Assembly: GCF_900112685.1 (NCBI RefSeq)
Contig: NZ_FOMS01000005.1
Span: 248,001 to 312,000 of the forward strand
DNA: 64,000 nt
From: Roseivivax sediminis
GTDB lineage: Bacteria > Pseudomonadota > Alphaproteobacteria > Rhodobacterales > Rhodobacteraceae
Direction: 5' to 3'
The first letter of the stretch is position 1. Each line of letters starts with the position of its first letter. The notes beneath the pieces are model-generated. The model worked only from the letters and a program-made list of their open reading frames with translations. It ran no database searches and was not told where the DNA came from. Of the stretch, positions 38,620 through 47,904 are shown one piece after another. The position numbers and the translations under genes were made by a program.

Positions 38620-39906
38620 CTACCGCGCGATGACGATATCCGCCCGCAACCCGCCCAGACGCTCGCTCTCGCCGAGGCGCAGCACGCCGCCATGGGCGCG
38701 GGCGATGTCGGCGGCGATCGCCAGCCCGAGGCCAACCCCCGTCCCCCGATCCTGGTTGCGCGCCGGATCGAGCCGCACGAACGGGCGCAGCGCGTCCTCG
38801 CGCCGGTCCGGGGCGATGCCGGGGCCGTCATCCTCGATCCGGATGCGCAACGACTTGTCCGACAGACGCACCGACACCTCCGCCCGGCTGCCGTAGCGCA
38901 CCGCGTTGCCGATGAGGTTCTCCATCGCCCGGCGGATCGCCACCGGCCGAAGCGGCACCGTCCCGTCCCCTTCCACGAAAGCGAGCGTGACCACGTGGCC
39001 CTCACGTTCCGAATCCGCGACCACCGCGCGCACGAGCGTCACGGGATCGGTCGGCTCAGCCTGTCCGCTCGCGGCATTGTCGCGCGCGAACTCCAGGAAT
39101 GCGTCGACCAGCCGCTGCATGTCGTCGACGTCGCGCAGGAGCGGCCCGGCATCCTCCTCGTCCAGCATCGACAGGCCGAGTCTCAGCCGGGTCAGCGGCG
39201 TGCGCAGGTCGTGGCTGATCCCCGACAGCATCAGCGTGCGCTGTTCGATCTGGCGTTCGATCCGGTTGCGCATGTCCAGAAAGGCGGCGCCGGCCGAGCG
39301 CACCTCGGTTGCACCGGAGGGCGAATAGGGCACGTTGCGCCCACGGCCGAACGCCTCGGCCGCTTGCGCCAGACGGGTGATCGGACGCAGCTGGTTGCGC
39401 AGGTAGAGATAGGCGATCGCGGTCATCAGCGCGCCGAAGACCACCATGTTGACCAGCAATTGGTGCGGATTCGAGGCCGACACCCGGTCGCGGTCGAAGC
39501 TGAACCTGAAGGTGTCGCCCCCCCGCTGCACATAGAGGATCGCCTCCTGGTCGGTCGGCAGGATCACGCGCCGCAGGCCCGGAATCGTCTCGCGCAACTC
39601 GCGGATCACGACGCGGCCCGAGAAATCCCACCAGCGGCGCAGGTCCCGCGCCGGCACCTCCTCTGCGGTCACGCTCACCTGCGACAGGTCGAGCATGTCC
39701 GGCAGCCACCTCCGCTCCGTCGCCAGCGCGGCGTTGACCTGCCGCGCGAGCTGGCCCGAAAGCTGCTCCGTCACGCCTTCGAAATGGCGCTGGATGAACA
39801 CCACAGACACGACAAGCTGCAGCACCACCACGGGGGCGACGAGTATCAGGAAGGCGCGCGCATAGATCCCGCGCGGCACATAGCGTTTGAGCCAACCGAA
39901 GGTCAT
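38620..39906 (-). CDS. EnvZ-type sensor histidine kinase
   Basis: The 428-residue membrane kinase has a span at about 18-38 (FLILVAPVVVLQLVVSVVFI), a periplasmic segment of about 120 residues and a second span near 157-178. A HAMP linker follows. The phospho-acceptor lies in SGISHDLRTPLTRLRLGLS, and the ATPase domain has NLIGNAVRYG, DDGPGI and GTGVGLGLAIA. It resembles EnvZ/OmpB kinases of alphaproteobacteria. No partner regulator is adjacent in the window. Confidence 0.87.
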   Translation of the reverse strand: MTFGWLKRYVPRGIYARAFLILVAPVVVLQLVVSVVFIQRHFEGVTEQLSGQLARQVNAALATERRWLPDMLDLSQVSVTAEEVPARDLRRWWDFSGRVVIRELRETIPGLRRVILPTDQEAILYVQRGGDTFRFSFDRDRVSASNPHQLLVNMVVFGALMTAIAYLYLRNQLRPITRLAQAAEAFGRGRNVPYSPSGATEVRSAGAAFLDMRNRIERQIEQRTLMLSGISHDLRTPLTRLRLGLSMLDEEDAGPLLRDVDDMQRLVDAFLEFARDNAASGQAEPTDPVTLVRAVVADSEREGHVVTLAFVEGDGTVPLRPVAIRRAMENLIGNAVRYGSRAEVSVRLSDKSLRIRIEDDGPGIAPDRREDALRPFVRLDPARNQDRGTGVGLGLAIAADIARAHGGVLRLGESERLGGLRADIVIAR

Positions 39907-39970
39907 GCGCTAGGCATAGGCCGAAGCGCGGCGGGAGGAAACTGCCCCGTGGTCCCCAGGAAAGGCTCCG

Positions 39971-40879
39971 ATGACCCACACCGACCCCACAGCGGCTTAC
40001 GGGACGCCCGAGCGCCTGGCCCCCGGCCTGTCCCGCCTGGTGGCACCCAATCCCGGGCCGATGACGCAGCGCGGCACGAACACGTATCTGCTGGGCGACA
40101 CCGAGATCGCGGTGATCGACCCCGGCCCCGCGCACGAGGCGCATCTCGCGGCGATCGTCGGGGCACTGGCACCCGGCCAGCGGATCACGGCGATCCTCGT
40201 CACCCACGCGCATCTCGACCATTCGCCGCTGGCGCGCCCGCTCGCCCGCCGCACGGGCGCACCGGTCCTGGCCTTCGGGGATGCGCGGGCCGGCCGCAGC
40301 CCGGCGATGGAACGCCTTGCCGCGACGGCGGAGATAGGTGGCGGCGAAGGGGTCGACGCGGACTTCGTTCCCGACCGCACGCTCAACGATGGAGAGGTCG
40401 TCGCCGGCGCCGGCTGGCGGCTCGAGGCGCTGCACACGCCGGGCCATTTCGGCAATCACCTGTGCCTGGCCTGGAGCGATACGCTCTTCACCGGCGACCT
40501 GGTGATGGGCTGGGCCAGTTCCCTGGTCTCGCCGCCCGACGGCGATCTGACCGACTTCATGGCCTCGCTCGAACGGCTGTCGGCCCGGCCTTGGTCGACC
40601 TTCCATCCCGGCCACGGCGCTCCGGTAACGTCACCGGCGGCGCGGCTGGCCGGGCTCCTCGCCCACCGCCGCGCCCGGGAGGCATCGATCCTGTCGGCCC
40701 TCGCCGAGGGACCAGCCACGCCCCAGACGCTCGCCGCGGCGATCTATACCGAGACGCCGACCGCACTGCTCCCCGCGGCCGAGCGCAATGTCCTGGCTCA
40801 TCTCATTGATCTGACACAGAGAAACCTGATCGTGCCCGAGGGCGACCCGACGCCGACTGCTCGCTTCGCACGACTCTGA
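39971..40879 (+). CDS. Metallo-beta-lactamase-fold hydrolase, LACTB2-like
   Basis: The 302-residue protein has the zinc-binding motif THAHLDHSPLA near residue 78, HTPGHFGNHLCLAW near 157 and FTGDLVMG, with PGHGAPV later. A C-terminal winged-helix-like region (ALAEGPATPQTLAAAIY) follows, as in LACTB2-type enzymes. Related human and bacterial proteins act on RNA or thioesters, so the substrate is open. It diverges from the EnvZ-type kinase gene. Confidence 0.85.
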   Translation: MTHTDPTAAYGTPERLAPGLSRLVAPNPGPMTQRGTNTYLLGDTEIAVIDPGPAHEAHLAAIVGALAPGQRITAILVTHAHLDHSPLARPLARRTGAPVLAFGDARAGRSPAMERLAATAEIGGGEGVDADFVPDRTLNDGEVVAGAGWRLEALHTPGHFGNHLCLAWSDTLFTGDLVMGWASSLVSPPDGDLTDFMASLERLSARPWSTFHPGHGAPVTSPAARLAGLLAHRRAREASILSALAEGPATPQTLAAAIYTETPTALLPAAERNVLAHLIDLTQRNLIVPEGDPTPTARFARL

Positions 40880-40959
40880 GGGCTGTCTAATTTTCTTCGA
40901 CTTTCTCGCCGCGGCCCTCTGGACCCCGCCCGGCACCCTTGCTATATGCGCTCCCGTGT

Positions 40960-41034
40960 TCCGGCGTAGCTCAGCGGTAGAGCAGTTGACTGTTAATCAA
41001 TTGGTCGTAGGTTCGATCCCTACCGCCGGAGCCA
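40960..41034 (+). tRNA. tRNA-Asn (anticodon GTT)
   Basis: TCCGGCG and CGCCGGA form the acceptor stem. The anticodon arm GTTGA-CTGTTAA-TCAAT has GTT at positions 34-36, and the T arm contains GGTTCGATCC. CCA is encoded. The gene is 75 bases long. Confidence 0.97.
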
Positions 41035-41863
41035 AAATCCCCAGCGAGCGACTGAAATCCAAGGATCCGAGATCCATACCCGGGGCTCGATGACGAGGTT
41101 AACCACCTCCACGCCACGGTGCTTACAGGATCGGCGTGTCTGTGACGATCCAGCCGGGGACATGAGAAACCGAACCGCATCGAAATAACGTTCCGCTGCT
41201 ATTCGCTTCGCCCCACCGGCCAACCGGCGCCAAGATACTGGCAAGCGGCCTCAGCGAAACGAGCGCCCCGGTCTTCGTCCCGAATACGGCGACAAATACG
41301 ATGGTGCCCGAAACGCAGGCCTTGCTGCTGGAGAACCACGCGCGCTTCGAGATCGGGACATGCGGGCGCGCTTGTTCGGCCACGGGCCCCTCAGCGCCGA
41401 AACCGTCTGCTTGAGCTCGGAGCCGAGGACCGGATCATCCCGGACGCCAGGGACACGGCTCTCGGTCAGCCATGACCACACGATGCCGTCCATCGTTCGG
41501 GCCAGCTTCAGGGATCGCAATATGGGTCTGTGACCTTGGGTCTTGACCGCAAGGAGGCCGGCGTCCGCACCGGCACGGAGTTCGGTGACGCCTTGTGACA
41601 CTGCGATGTTCGAGCGCTTCCTCGACATACTCGGACGACCTGCTCCGGCGCCGCTGCGTCCGCAGCGTTGCTGAGGCGGCGATCTTAGCTTCATGAGGGT
41701 CCGTCACACTCAGGAAATCCAACCTTGCGCTACCACGGCCTCGCGATGGCCCGCGGCCGCTGCTCGGGCAGCCGACGTCCTGCGCATCATGCCCCCAAAG
41801 TTGAACTGCCCGTCCGCCCCGGGCCTGCTACTCTCGTCGCGACGTGGGCCGAGGGAGGAAGGC
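41035..41863. other. Gene-poor stretch downstream of tRNA-Asn
   Basis: About 830 bases separate the tRNA from the activator gene. Only short frames occur, with no convincing ribosome sites, domains or codon bias, and local GC content is lower and less regular than next door. It could be the remains of an element that once used the tRNA as an attachment site, but I see no integrase, transposase or terminal repeat. The stretch from 41700 onwards probably includes the promoter of the activator gene. Confidence 0.5.
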
Positions 41864-43615
41864 ATGCACGACAACGAGCACGTGAACGAGATCGACCGCG
41901 TACTGCGCGGATACGAGACCGGACGCGACGGGCTGGTCTCGGACAGTTGGCGGCGGTGCGTCGAAACCTACGGGATGGACCCGACGCGCCCGGACCCGGC
42001 GCATATCGTCACCGATGCCGAGCTGCGCCAGCACCGCGAGCAGTCCGAGCGGCTGATCGCCACCGCCCGCTCCGGCCTTCAGGCGCTTTTTCGGCAGGTC
42101 GCCGGGCAGAACTACGTCCTGCTGCTCGCCGACGCGAAGGGTGTCTGCGTCGATTTCTTCGGCGATCCGCGCTTCGAGGACGAGCTCCGCCGCGCCGGGC
42201 TCTATCTGGGCTCGGACTGGACCGAAGACCTCATGGGGACGTGCGGTGTCGGGTCCTGCATCGTGACCGGCGAGGCCGTGACCATCCATCAGGACGACCA
42301 TTTCGGGCTGGCCCATACGCCGCTGTCCTGCACCGCGGCGCCGATCTACGACACGTGCGGTCAGCTCGCCGCAGTGCTCGACATCTCGCTGCTCCGCTCG
42401 CCCAGCCCGAAATCGAGCCAGAACCTCGCCATGAACCTCGTGACGGCCTCGGCCAGGCGGGTCGAGATGGCGAACCTGATGGCGATGACCCGGCGCGAAT
42501 GGGTGCTGCGTTTCTCGATCTCGCCGGAATTCCTCGAGGTCGACCCCGACGCAGCCGTCGCGCTCGACGGATCGGGTCGGATCGTCGGCATGACCCGCGG
42601 TGCAAGAGACTGCCTTGCGCAGGACATGCCGGACGGACCGCTCGGGCGACGGATCGACGAGTTCATGGAGCTCTCGGTCGACGACCTGCCCGACCTGATG
42701 CGCGGGCGTCCGACGGAAGAGCGCGTGCTGCGCCTGAAGGACGGCCGCGGCATGTTCGGCCATGCGATCGCGCCACAGGCGCCGCGCCAGACCCGGCTGC
42801 GCCCCGCTCAGACGCTGCCGGGAGGATTGTCGAGCTTCGCGGGCCCCGATCCGGCGCTACAGCAACTGCTCGACCACGCCGCGCGTCTCGCGCCAACCTC
42901 CATCCCGCTCCTGCTGTCGGGCGAAACCGGAACCGGAAAGGAGCGGCTCGCCCGCGCGATCCATATGTGCGGGCCGAAGGGCCGGGCCTTTCACACAACG
43001 CGATGTGCCGGGGCGGAGCCGGCAGCTTTTTCCGAACTCGTGGATGCCAAGCCGGGCACTCTGTTCCTGCGCGGAGTCGAGGATCTCGGCCCGCAGTCAC
43101 AGGCTGCACTTCTGGACCTGTTCGAGCAGCGCGACGATCTGCGTACGGTCGCCTCGACCCGCACCGATCTTGCCACTCTGCGCGACATCGGCGCGCTCCG
43201 GCCCGACCTCTACTACCGGCTTGCCGGAGCGAGCCTGACACTGCCGCCGCTCCGGCACCGGCGCGATTTCGGTTGGCTTCTCGACCGCCTGCTGAGATGC
43301 CGCTCCGGCGGGGAACTGCGCCTGAGCGCGGCCGCCCGGGCCGACCTCGAAGGGCGCGACTGGCCCGGCAACATTCGCGAACTCGCGCATGTGCTCGACG
43401 TGGCCGCGGCGCTCGCGGAGGGCGCGGTGATCGACCTGCCCGAGCTTCCGCGGCCGAGCGCGACGCGCTGCGACCCCGAGGCGCCCGGGACCGACCTCGA
43501 GGCACTCCTCGAAGCCTGTGGCTGGAACATGGCCCGGGCGGCACGTCGTCTTGGCGTGAACCGCTCGACCGTGCTGCGCCGGATGCGCAAGGCAGGCCTC
43601 GCTCCGACGAACTGA
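41864..43615 (+). CDS. AcoR-like NtrC-family activator lacking GAFTGA
   Basis: The 583-residue regulator has an N-terminal GAF-type sensor with YVLLLADAKGVCVDFFGD and EDLMGTCGVGSCIVTGEAV. A second sensor segment follows, then a reduced AAA+ domain (Walker A GETGTGKERLA, then KPGTLFLRGVEDLGPQ) and a Fis-type helix-turn-helix near 545-580 (NMARAARRLGVNRSTVLRRM). No GAFTGA loop is seen: the Walker A is followed by about 30 residues leading to KPGTLFL. It lies upstream of the monooxygenase and dehydrogenase genes and probably controls them through the inverted repeat at 43637. ATG 41864 is preceded by GGAGGAAGG. Confidence 0.85.
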   Translation: MHDNEHVNEIDRVLRGYETGRDGLVSDSWRRCVETYGMDPTRPDPAHIVTDAELRQHREQSERLIATARSGLQALFRQVAGQNYVLLLADAKGVCVDFFGDPRFEDELRRAGLYLGSDWTEDLMGTCGVGSCIVTGEAVTIHQDDHFGLAHTPLSCTAAPIYDTCGQLAAVLDISLLRSPSPKSSQNLAMNLVTASARRVEMANLMAMTRREWVLRFSISPEFLEVDPDAAVALDGSGRIVGMTRGARDCLAQDMPDGPLGRRIDEFMELSVDDLPDLMRGRPTEERVLRLKDGRGMFGHAIAPQAPRQTRLRPAQTLPGGLSSFAGPDPALQQLLDHAARLAPTSIPLLLSGETGTGKERLARAIHMCGPKGRAFHTTRCAGAEPAAFSELVDAKPGTLFLRGVEDLGPQSQAALLDLFEQRDDLRTVASTRTDLATLRDIGALRPDLYYRLAGASLTLPPLRHRRDFGWLLDRLLRCRSGGELRLSAAARADLEGRDWPGNIRELAHVLDVAAALAEGAVIDLPELPRPSATRCDPEAPGTDLEALLEACGWNMARAARRLGVNRSTVLRRMRKAGLAPTN

Positions 43616-43636
43616 GCGGATCGTTGCGCGGGTCGC

Positions 43637-43667
43637 GTTGCACGCCGTTGCGCCCGCAACATGCAAC
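43637..43667. promoter_or_regulatory. Nested inverted repeat, likely activator binding site
   Basis: GTTGCA at 43637-43642 and TGCAAC at 43662-43667 flank GTTGCG-CC-CGCAAC at 43647-43660. A further GTTGCG lies at 43623-43628. The repeat sits between the activator and monooxygenase genes, 105 bases upstream of the latter's ATG, and fits an upstream activator site. Confidence 0.7.
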
Positions 43668-43771
43668 GGCCGAAGTGGCGGAATCCTCGTCGCCAGGCCG
43701 CAAAACCGGTAGTGTCCGAGCGCCGTCATCCTCCAGCCTTCGCCCGTGGAGTTTCGAAGAGGAGGAGACCG

Positions 43772-45571
43772 ATGCTCGATTCAACCGTGGCCGACCAGAC
43801 GCAGGCAGTCCTGGACGCCTTCGGCAAGGCGCTGGAGGAGGGTGACATCGCGACGGCGAAGGAGATGTTCCTGGAGGAGTGTTACTGGCGCGATCTCGTG
43901 ACCTTCACCTGGAACCTCAAGACCGTGGAGGGCAAGGACCAGGTGGAGGATATGCTTCGCCACCAGCTCGCCACAACCAAGCCGCGCAACTGGCAGTTGG
44001 CTGACGGGGAAATGCCGGCCGAGGAGGACGGCGTCACCACAGCGTGGATCCAGTTCGAGACCGAGCTCGCGCGCGGCTACGGCCTGATGCGCCTCAAGGA
44101 CGGGAAGATCTGGACGCTACTCACAACAATGGTGGAGCTTAAGGGCTTCGAGGAAGCCAAGGGCTTCGACCGTCCCCTCGGGGCGAAGCACGGCGCCGGC
44201 AAGAACCGCGAGAGCTGGGCCGAAGAGCGCGCGCGCGAGGCGGAGGAGCTCGGTTACACCAGACAGCCTTACGTGCTCGTGATCGGCGGCGGCCAAGGCG
44301 GCATCGCGCTCGGCGCGCGGCTGCGGCAGCTTGGCGTGCCCTCGCTGATCGTCGAAAGGAACGATCGGCCCGGGGACAGCTGGCGGAAGCGGTACAAGTC
44401 GCTCTGTCTGCATGACCCGGTCTGGTACGATCACCTGCCGTACATCAAGTTTCCCGACAACTGGCCCGTCTTCGCGCCGAAGGACAAGATCGGCGACTGG
44501 CTCGAGATGTACACCAAGGTGATGGAGCTGAACTACTGGACCCGCACCACGGCGAAATCCGCCGAATACGACGAGGCGGTCAAGGAATGGACAGTCGTCG
44601 TGGACCGCGACGGAGAGGAGGTCGTCCTCAGGCCCAAACAGGTCGTGATGGCGACCGGCATGTCCGGCAAGAAGCGGATGCCCGACTTTCCCGGCATGGA
44701 CACGTTCAAGGGCGAGCAGCACCATTCGTCCGAACATCCCGGCCCGGACAAGTATGCCGGAAAGAAGTGCGTGGTCGTCGGCTCGAACAATTCCGCTCAC
44801 GACATCTGCGCCGCGCTCTGGGAGCATGACGCCGACGTCACGATGGTCCAGCGATCCTCGACCCATATCGTGCGCTCGGACAGTCTGATGGAGATCGGAC
44901 TCGGCGCGCTTTATTCCGAAGAGGCGGTGCAATCGGGCATGACCACCGAGAAGGCGGATCTCATCTTCGCCTCCCTGCCCTACAGGATCATGCACGAGTT
45001 CCAGATTCCGCTCTACGACCGGATGCGCGAGCGCGACAAGGACTTCTACGACGGTCTCGAGAAGGCCGGCTTTCAGCTCGACTGGGGCGACGACGGATCG
45101 GGGCTCTTCATGAAGTACCTGCGGCGCGGTTCGGGCTACTACATCGATGTCGGCGCGAGTCAGCTCATCATCGACGGCGAGGTGAAGCTCAAGTCGGGCC
45201 AGGTGACCGAGGTGGTCGAGGACGGCGTGATCCTGGACAGTGGCGAGAAACTCGAGGCGGACCTGATCGTCTACGCCACCGGCTACAACTCCATGAACGG
45301 CTGGGTGGCCGACCTCATGGGTCAGGAGATGGCCGACCGCGTGGGCAAGGTCTGGGGCCTCGGTTCGGACACCACCAAAGATCCCGGTCCCTGGGAAGGC
45401 GAGCAGCGCAACATGTGGAAGCCCACCCAACAGGAGCACCTGTGGTTCCACGGCGGCAATCTGCACCAGTCACGGCACTATTCGCAGTTCCTCGCCCTGC
45501 AACTGAAGGCGCGGATGGAGGGGCTTCCGACGCCGGTCTACGGTCTTCAGGACGTGCATCACCTCGGCTGA
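43772..45571 (+). CDS. NTF2/SnoaL-like domain fused to flavin monooxygenase
   Basis: The 599-residue protein begins with about 140 residues of an NTF2/SnoaL-like fold (ALEEGDIATAKEMFLEECYWRDLVTFTWNL). A flavin-dependent monooxygenase follows: FAD loop VLVIGGGQGGIALGARL near residue 170, the FKGEQHHSSEH family motif near 313, and GSNNSAHDICAAL instead of a classical second GxGxxG near 335, then YATGYNSMNGW. It should oxygenate an organic substrate with NAD(P)H and oxygen. The substrate is unknown. A ribosome site AGGAGGA precedes ATG 43772. Confidence 0.87.
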   Translation: MLDSTVADQTQAVLDAFGKALEEGDIATAKEMFLEECYWRDLVTFTWNLKTVEGKDQVEDMLRHQLATTKPRNWQLADGEMPAEEDGVTTAWIQFETELARGYGLMRLKDGKIWTLLTTMVELKGFEEAKGFDRPLGAKHGAGKNRESWAEERAREAEELGYTRQPYVLVIGGGQGGIALGARLRQLGVPSLIVERNDRPGDSWRKRYKSLCLHDPVWYDHLPYIKFPDNWPVFAPKDKIGDWLEMYTKVMELNYWTRTTAKSAEYDEAVKEWTVVVDRDGEEVVLRPKQVVMATGMSGKKRMPDFPGMDTFKGEQHHSSEHPGPDKYAGKKCVVVGSNNSAHDICAALWEHDADVTMVQRSSTHIVRSDSLMEIGLGALYSEEAVQSGMTTEKADLIFASLPYRIMHEFQIPLYDRMRERDKDFYDGLEKAGFQLDWGDDGSGLFMKYLRRGSGYYIDVGASQLIIDGEVKLKSGQVTEVVEDGVILDSGEKLEADLIVYATGYNSMNGWVADLMGQEMADRVGKVWGLGSDTTKDPGPWEGEQRNMWKPTQQEHLWFHGGNLHQSRHYSQFLALQLKARMEGLPTPVYGLQDVHHLG

Positions 45572-45622
45572 GCGCCGTTTCGAGATACGCGGCCACCGGT
45601 GCTGCGGCACCGCGCCCGCGCC

Positions 45623-45654
45623 CCCCGTGCCCGCCTTCTCCCTCGGGCACGGGG
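45623..45654 (+). terminator. Strong hairpin between monooxygenase and dehydrogenase genes
   Basis: CCCCGTGCCC at 45623-45632 pairs with GGGCACGGGG at 45645-45654. There is no U-run, so it may be an RNA-stabilising or attenuating hairpin separating the two gene outputs within one operon. Confidence 0.45.
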
Positions 45655-45685
45655 CCGGACCCTGTTGAAGGAAGGAACTGCAGCC

Positions 45686-46744
45686 ATGAAGGTAGCACGC
45701 TGGCATAAGGCCAAGGACATCCGCGTCGAGGATGTGGAAGAGCCGTCGCCCGGACCGGGACAGGTCAAGATCAAGGTCGCCTGGACCGGAATCTGCGGCA
45801 GCGACCTTCACGAATATCTCGCCGGGCCGATCTTCGTCCCCGTGGGCGACCGGCACCCGCTCAGCCACGACGCGGCGCCCATTGTGATGGGGCACGAGTA
45901 CTGCGGCGAGGTGACCGAACTGGGCGAGGGCGTCGAGGGTCTCTCGGTCGGCGACCGCGTCGCGATAGAACCGATATTTTCCTGCGGTGACTGTGCGCCC
46001 TGCCGGGACGGTAAGTACAACCTCTGCGACAGCCTCGGTTTCGTCGGCCTGTCGGGAGGCTGGGGCGGGTTCGCAGCCTATTCGGTCGTGCCCGCGCAAA
46101 TGGCACACAAGATGCCGGACGGTCTGTCGATGGAACAGGGCGCGCTGGTGGAGCCCGCGGCGGTCGCCCTGCACGCCGTGCGGCTCAGCCAGATCAAGGC
46201 CGGGGACCGCGCGGCGGTGTTCGGCGCGGGGCCGATCGGACTGCTGGTTGTCGAGGCGCTGCATGTCGCGGGCGCCTCGGAGATCCAAGTGGTCGAACCG
46301 TCCGAGACCCGCCGCGCCAAGGCAATGGAGCTTGGCGCGACGCACGCCATCGACCCGGGCGAGATCGACCCGGCCAAGGCGATCGTCGCGGCGACGGGCG
46401 GCGGAGTGGACGTATCTTTCGAGGTCACCGGCGTTCCGTCGGTCCTGCCCCAGACGATCGACGCGACCCGGCACGAGGGTCAGGTTCTGGTGGTGTCGAT
46501 CTGGGAATCCGAAGCGGCGTTCCACCCCAATACCGTTGTGCTGCGCGAGCGCCAGATCAAGGGCAGCATCGCTTATCGCAACGTCTATCCCGCCGTCATG
46601 GCGCTGATGATGCGCGGCTATTTCTCCGCCGACAAGCTTGTGACCAAGCGAATTCCAATCCACGACATTGTCGCCGAAGGGTTCAAAACGCTGGTGAACG
46701 AGAAGTCCCAGATCAAGGTTCTGGTCGAAGCACCGGCGCAGTAG
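45686..46744 (+). CDS. Zinc-dependent alcohol dehydrogenase, butanediol-dehydrogenase-like
   Basis: The 352-residue MDR enzyme has the catalytic-zinc cysteine in GICGSDLHEYLAGPIFVP, then GHEYCGEV. The structural zinc site is CGDCAPCRDGKYNLC, and the NAD(P) loop is VFGAGPIGLLVVEAL. The DLHEYLAGPIF segment resembles (R,R)-butanediol dehydrogenases. It follows the monooxygenase by 114 bases and could oxidise an alcohol formed in the same route. Its actual substrate cannot be read. Confidence 0.9.
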   Translation: MKVARWHKAKDIRVEDVEEPSPGPGQVKIKVAWTGICGSDLHEYLAGPIFVPVGDRHPLSHDAAPIVMGHEYCGEVTELGEGVEGLSVGDRVAIEPIFSCGDCAPCRDGKYNLCDSLGFVGLSGGWGGFAAYSVVPAQMAHKMPDGLSMEQGALVEPAAVALHAVRLSQIKAGDRAAVFGAGPIGLLVVEALHVAGASEIQVVEPSETRRAKAMELGATHAIDPGEIDPAKAIVAATGGGVDVSFEVTGVPSVLPQTIDATRHEGQVLVVSIWESEAAFHPNTVVLRERQIKGSIAYRNVYPAVMALMMRGYFSADKLVTKRIPIHDIVAEGFKTLVNEKSQIKVLVEAPAQ

Positions 46745-47194
46745 CGGTCCGGCTTGAAGACGCCGGGAGCCGCCGGTTTGCGGCTCCGGGCTACTTTCCC
46801 TAGCATACCCGGCAGGGCGAGACGGGCACCGCGTGGCGGACAGTGCCCATCCGTCTCCGAGAGGCGAAGGATATCGGGCCGAGGATGCAGGGCTGCCCGG
46901 TCTGGACGAACCCGGCCGATGCAAGAGGCAGGCGCAAGCCGCGGGCGCTTGCGAAAGCCGGCCCGGCCCGGCAGACGTGAGGCCAGACCCCGGCGCCGCC
47001 AACACGATCCCGCAGAATCGGACCGTCTACGTCCGGCCCGAACGCGGACCGGAGGGATACTTATGTCCCGCCGAAGCGTATGGCTTGCATGGAAATCGCG
47101 CGGCGCCCTCGAACGCGACGGCGCTCGCCGCCGCGCTTACCACCGACGACCCGCGCACGAATGCCGGTGCGGACGCAACTTGAAGGCTTGAGAA
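46745..47194. other. Intergenic stretch with hairpin
   Basis: This 450-base gap holds one stable hairpin, GGAGCCGC at 46766-46773 with GCGGCTCC at 46780-46787, flanked by further pairs, which could end the monooxygenase operon. A frame at 46833-47183 has low-quality composition and no ribosome site, so I do not call it. Nothing else is evident. Confidence 0.5.
46763..46790 (+). terminator. Hairpin downstream of the dehydrogenase gene
   Basis: A GC-rich stem with loop CGGTTT begins 19 bases after the stop at 46744. It is followed by CTACTTTCCC, which gives only a weak U-tract, so termination is likely but not certain. Confidence 0.55.
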
Positions 47195-47800
47195 TTGACA
47201 CGTCTGACACGCAGAAAACTCCTGCTCGGGGCAGCAGGCTCGGTCCCTGGCTTGATCGGCTTGCCCGCATTCGGGCACCAGGCCCCGGACTTCGACAGCC
47301 AGATACAGCCGGACGGCCTGCCGCCCGACATGCAACCGCAACTCGTGGAGATCGGCTTCGGCCTGGCGCCGTTCGAGATACATGTCGATCCGGGGGTTTT
47401 CGCGCTCTACTGGACGCAGCCGGACGGGTGGGCCTGGCGCTATCCGGTCGGGATCGGACGTCCCGGGCTATACGAGGACGGAGAGTTCTACGTCGGCGCC
47501 AAGAAGAAGTGGCCGAGCTGGACTCCGACCGAGGACATGATCGAACGCGACCCCGAGCAATACGCGCAATACAGCGACGGCATGGATGGCGGCCCCGGGA
47601 ATCCGCTGGGCGCACGCGCGCTCTATCTCTTTCAAGAGGGGCGCGGCGACACGTTCCTGCGCATCCACGGCACCGATGATCCGTCGACGATCGGACGGCG
47701 CGTCTCGAACGGATGCGCCCGCCTCACGAATGCGCAGATCCTCGATCTCTACGATCGCGTACCGGAGGATACGCGCGTCGTGCTCTACCCGACGCTCTGA
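47195..47800 (+). CDS. L,D-transpeptidase (YkuD family)
   Basis: The 201-residue protein starts at TTG 47195 with a twin-arginine-like signal ([16 protein letters not shown]), then a YkuD catalytic domain. YPVGIGRPG near the front of the fold and HGTDDPSTIGRRVSNGCARLTN carry the catalytic His, Ser/Gly and Cys of the family's HxnSxGCxR motif. It should cross-link peptidoglycan or attach proteins to it in the periplasm. The TTG start and the weak site TGAAGG make the N-terminus less certain. Confidence 0.85.
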   Translation: MTRLTRRKLLLGAAGSVPGLIGLPAFGHQAPDFDSQIQPDGLPPDMQPQLVEIGFGLAPFEIHVDPGVFALYWTQPDGWAWRYPVGIGRPGLYEDGEFYVGAKKKWPSWTPTEDMIERDPEQYAQYSDGMDGGPGNPLGARALYLFQEGRGDTFLRIHGTDDPSTIGRRVSNGCARLTNAQILDLYDRVPEDTRVVLYPTL

Positions 47801-47904
47801 CACGTCGCGCAGGCCGCGCGAGCGCCGGGAACGCGGCCTGATTTGGCAACAGCCCGGATGCGCGCCGCCGCGCGAGGCCTCGCCGGTGATCGGGACGCGG
47901 ACCT

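Noticed and set aside
41251-41694. Minus-strand frame of 147 codons after tRNA-Asn
   Set aside because: No ribosome site, no recognisable domain and low-complexity Arg/Ser/Pro composition; I could not match it to a transposase or integrase.
43672-43695. Possible sigma-54 -24/-12 element upstream of the monooxygenase gene
   Set aside because: Only GG-N10-GC is met; the flanking TGGCAC and TTGC bases are absent, and the neighbouring activator lacks GAFTGA.
46833-47183. Frame of 116 codons between the dehydrogenase and L,D-transpeptidase genes
   Set aside because: No ribosome site or family pattern; composition looks like translated spacer.
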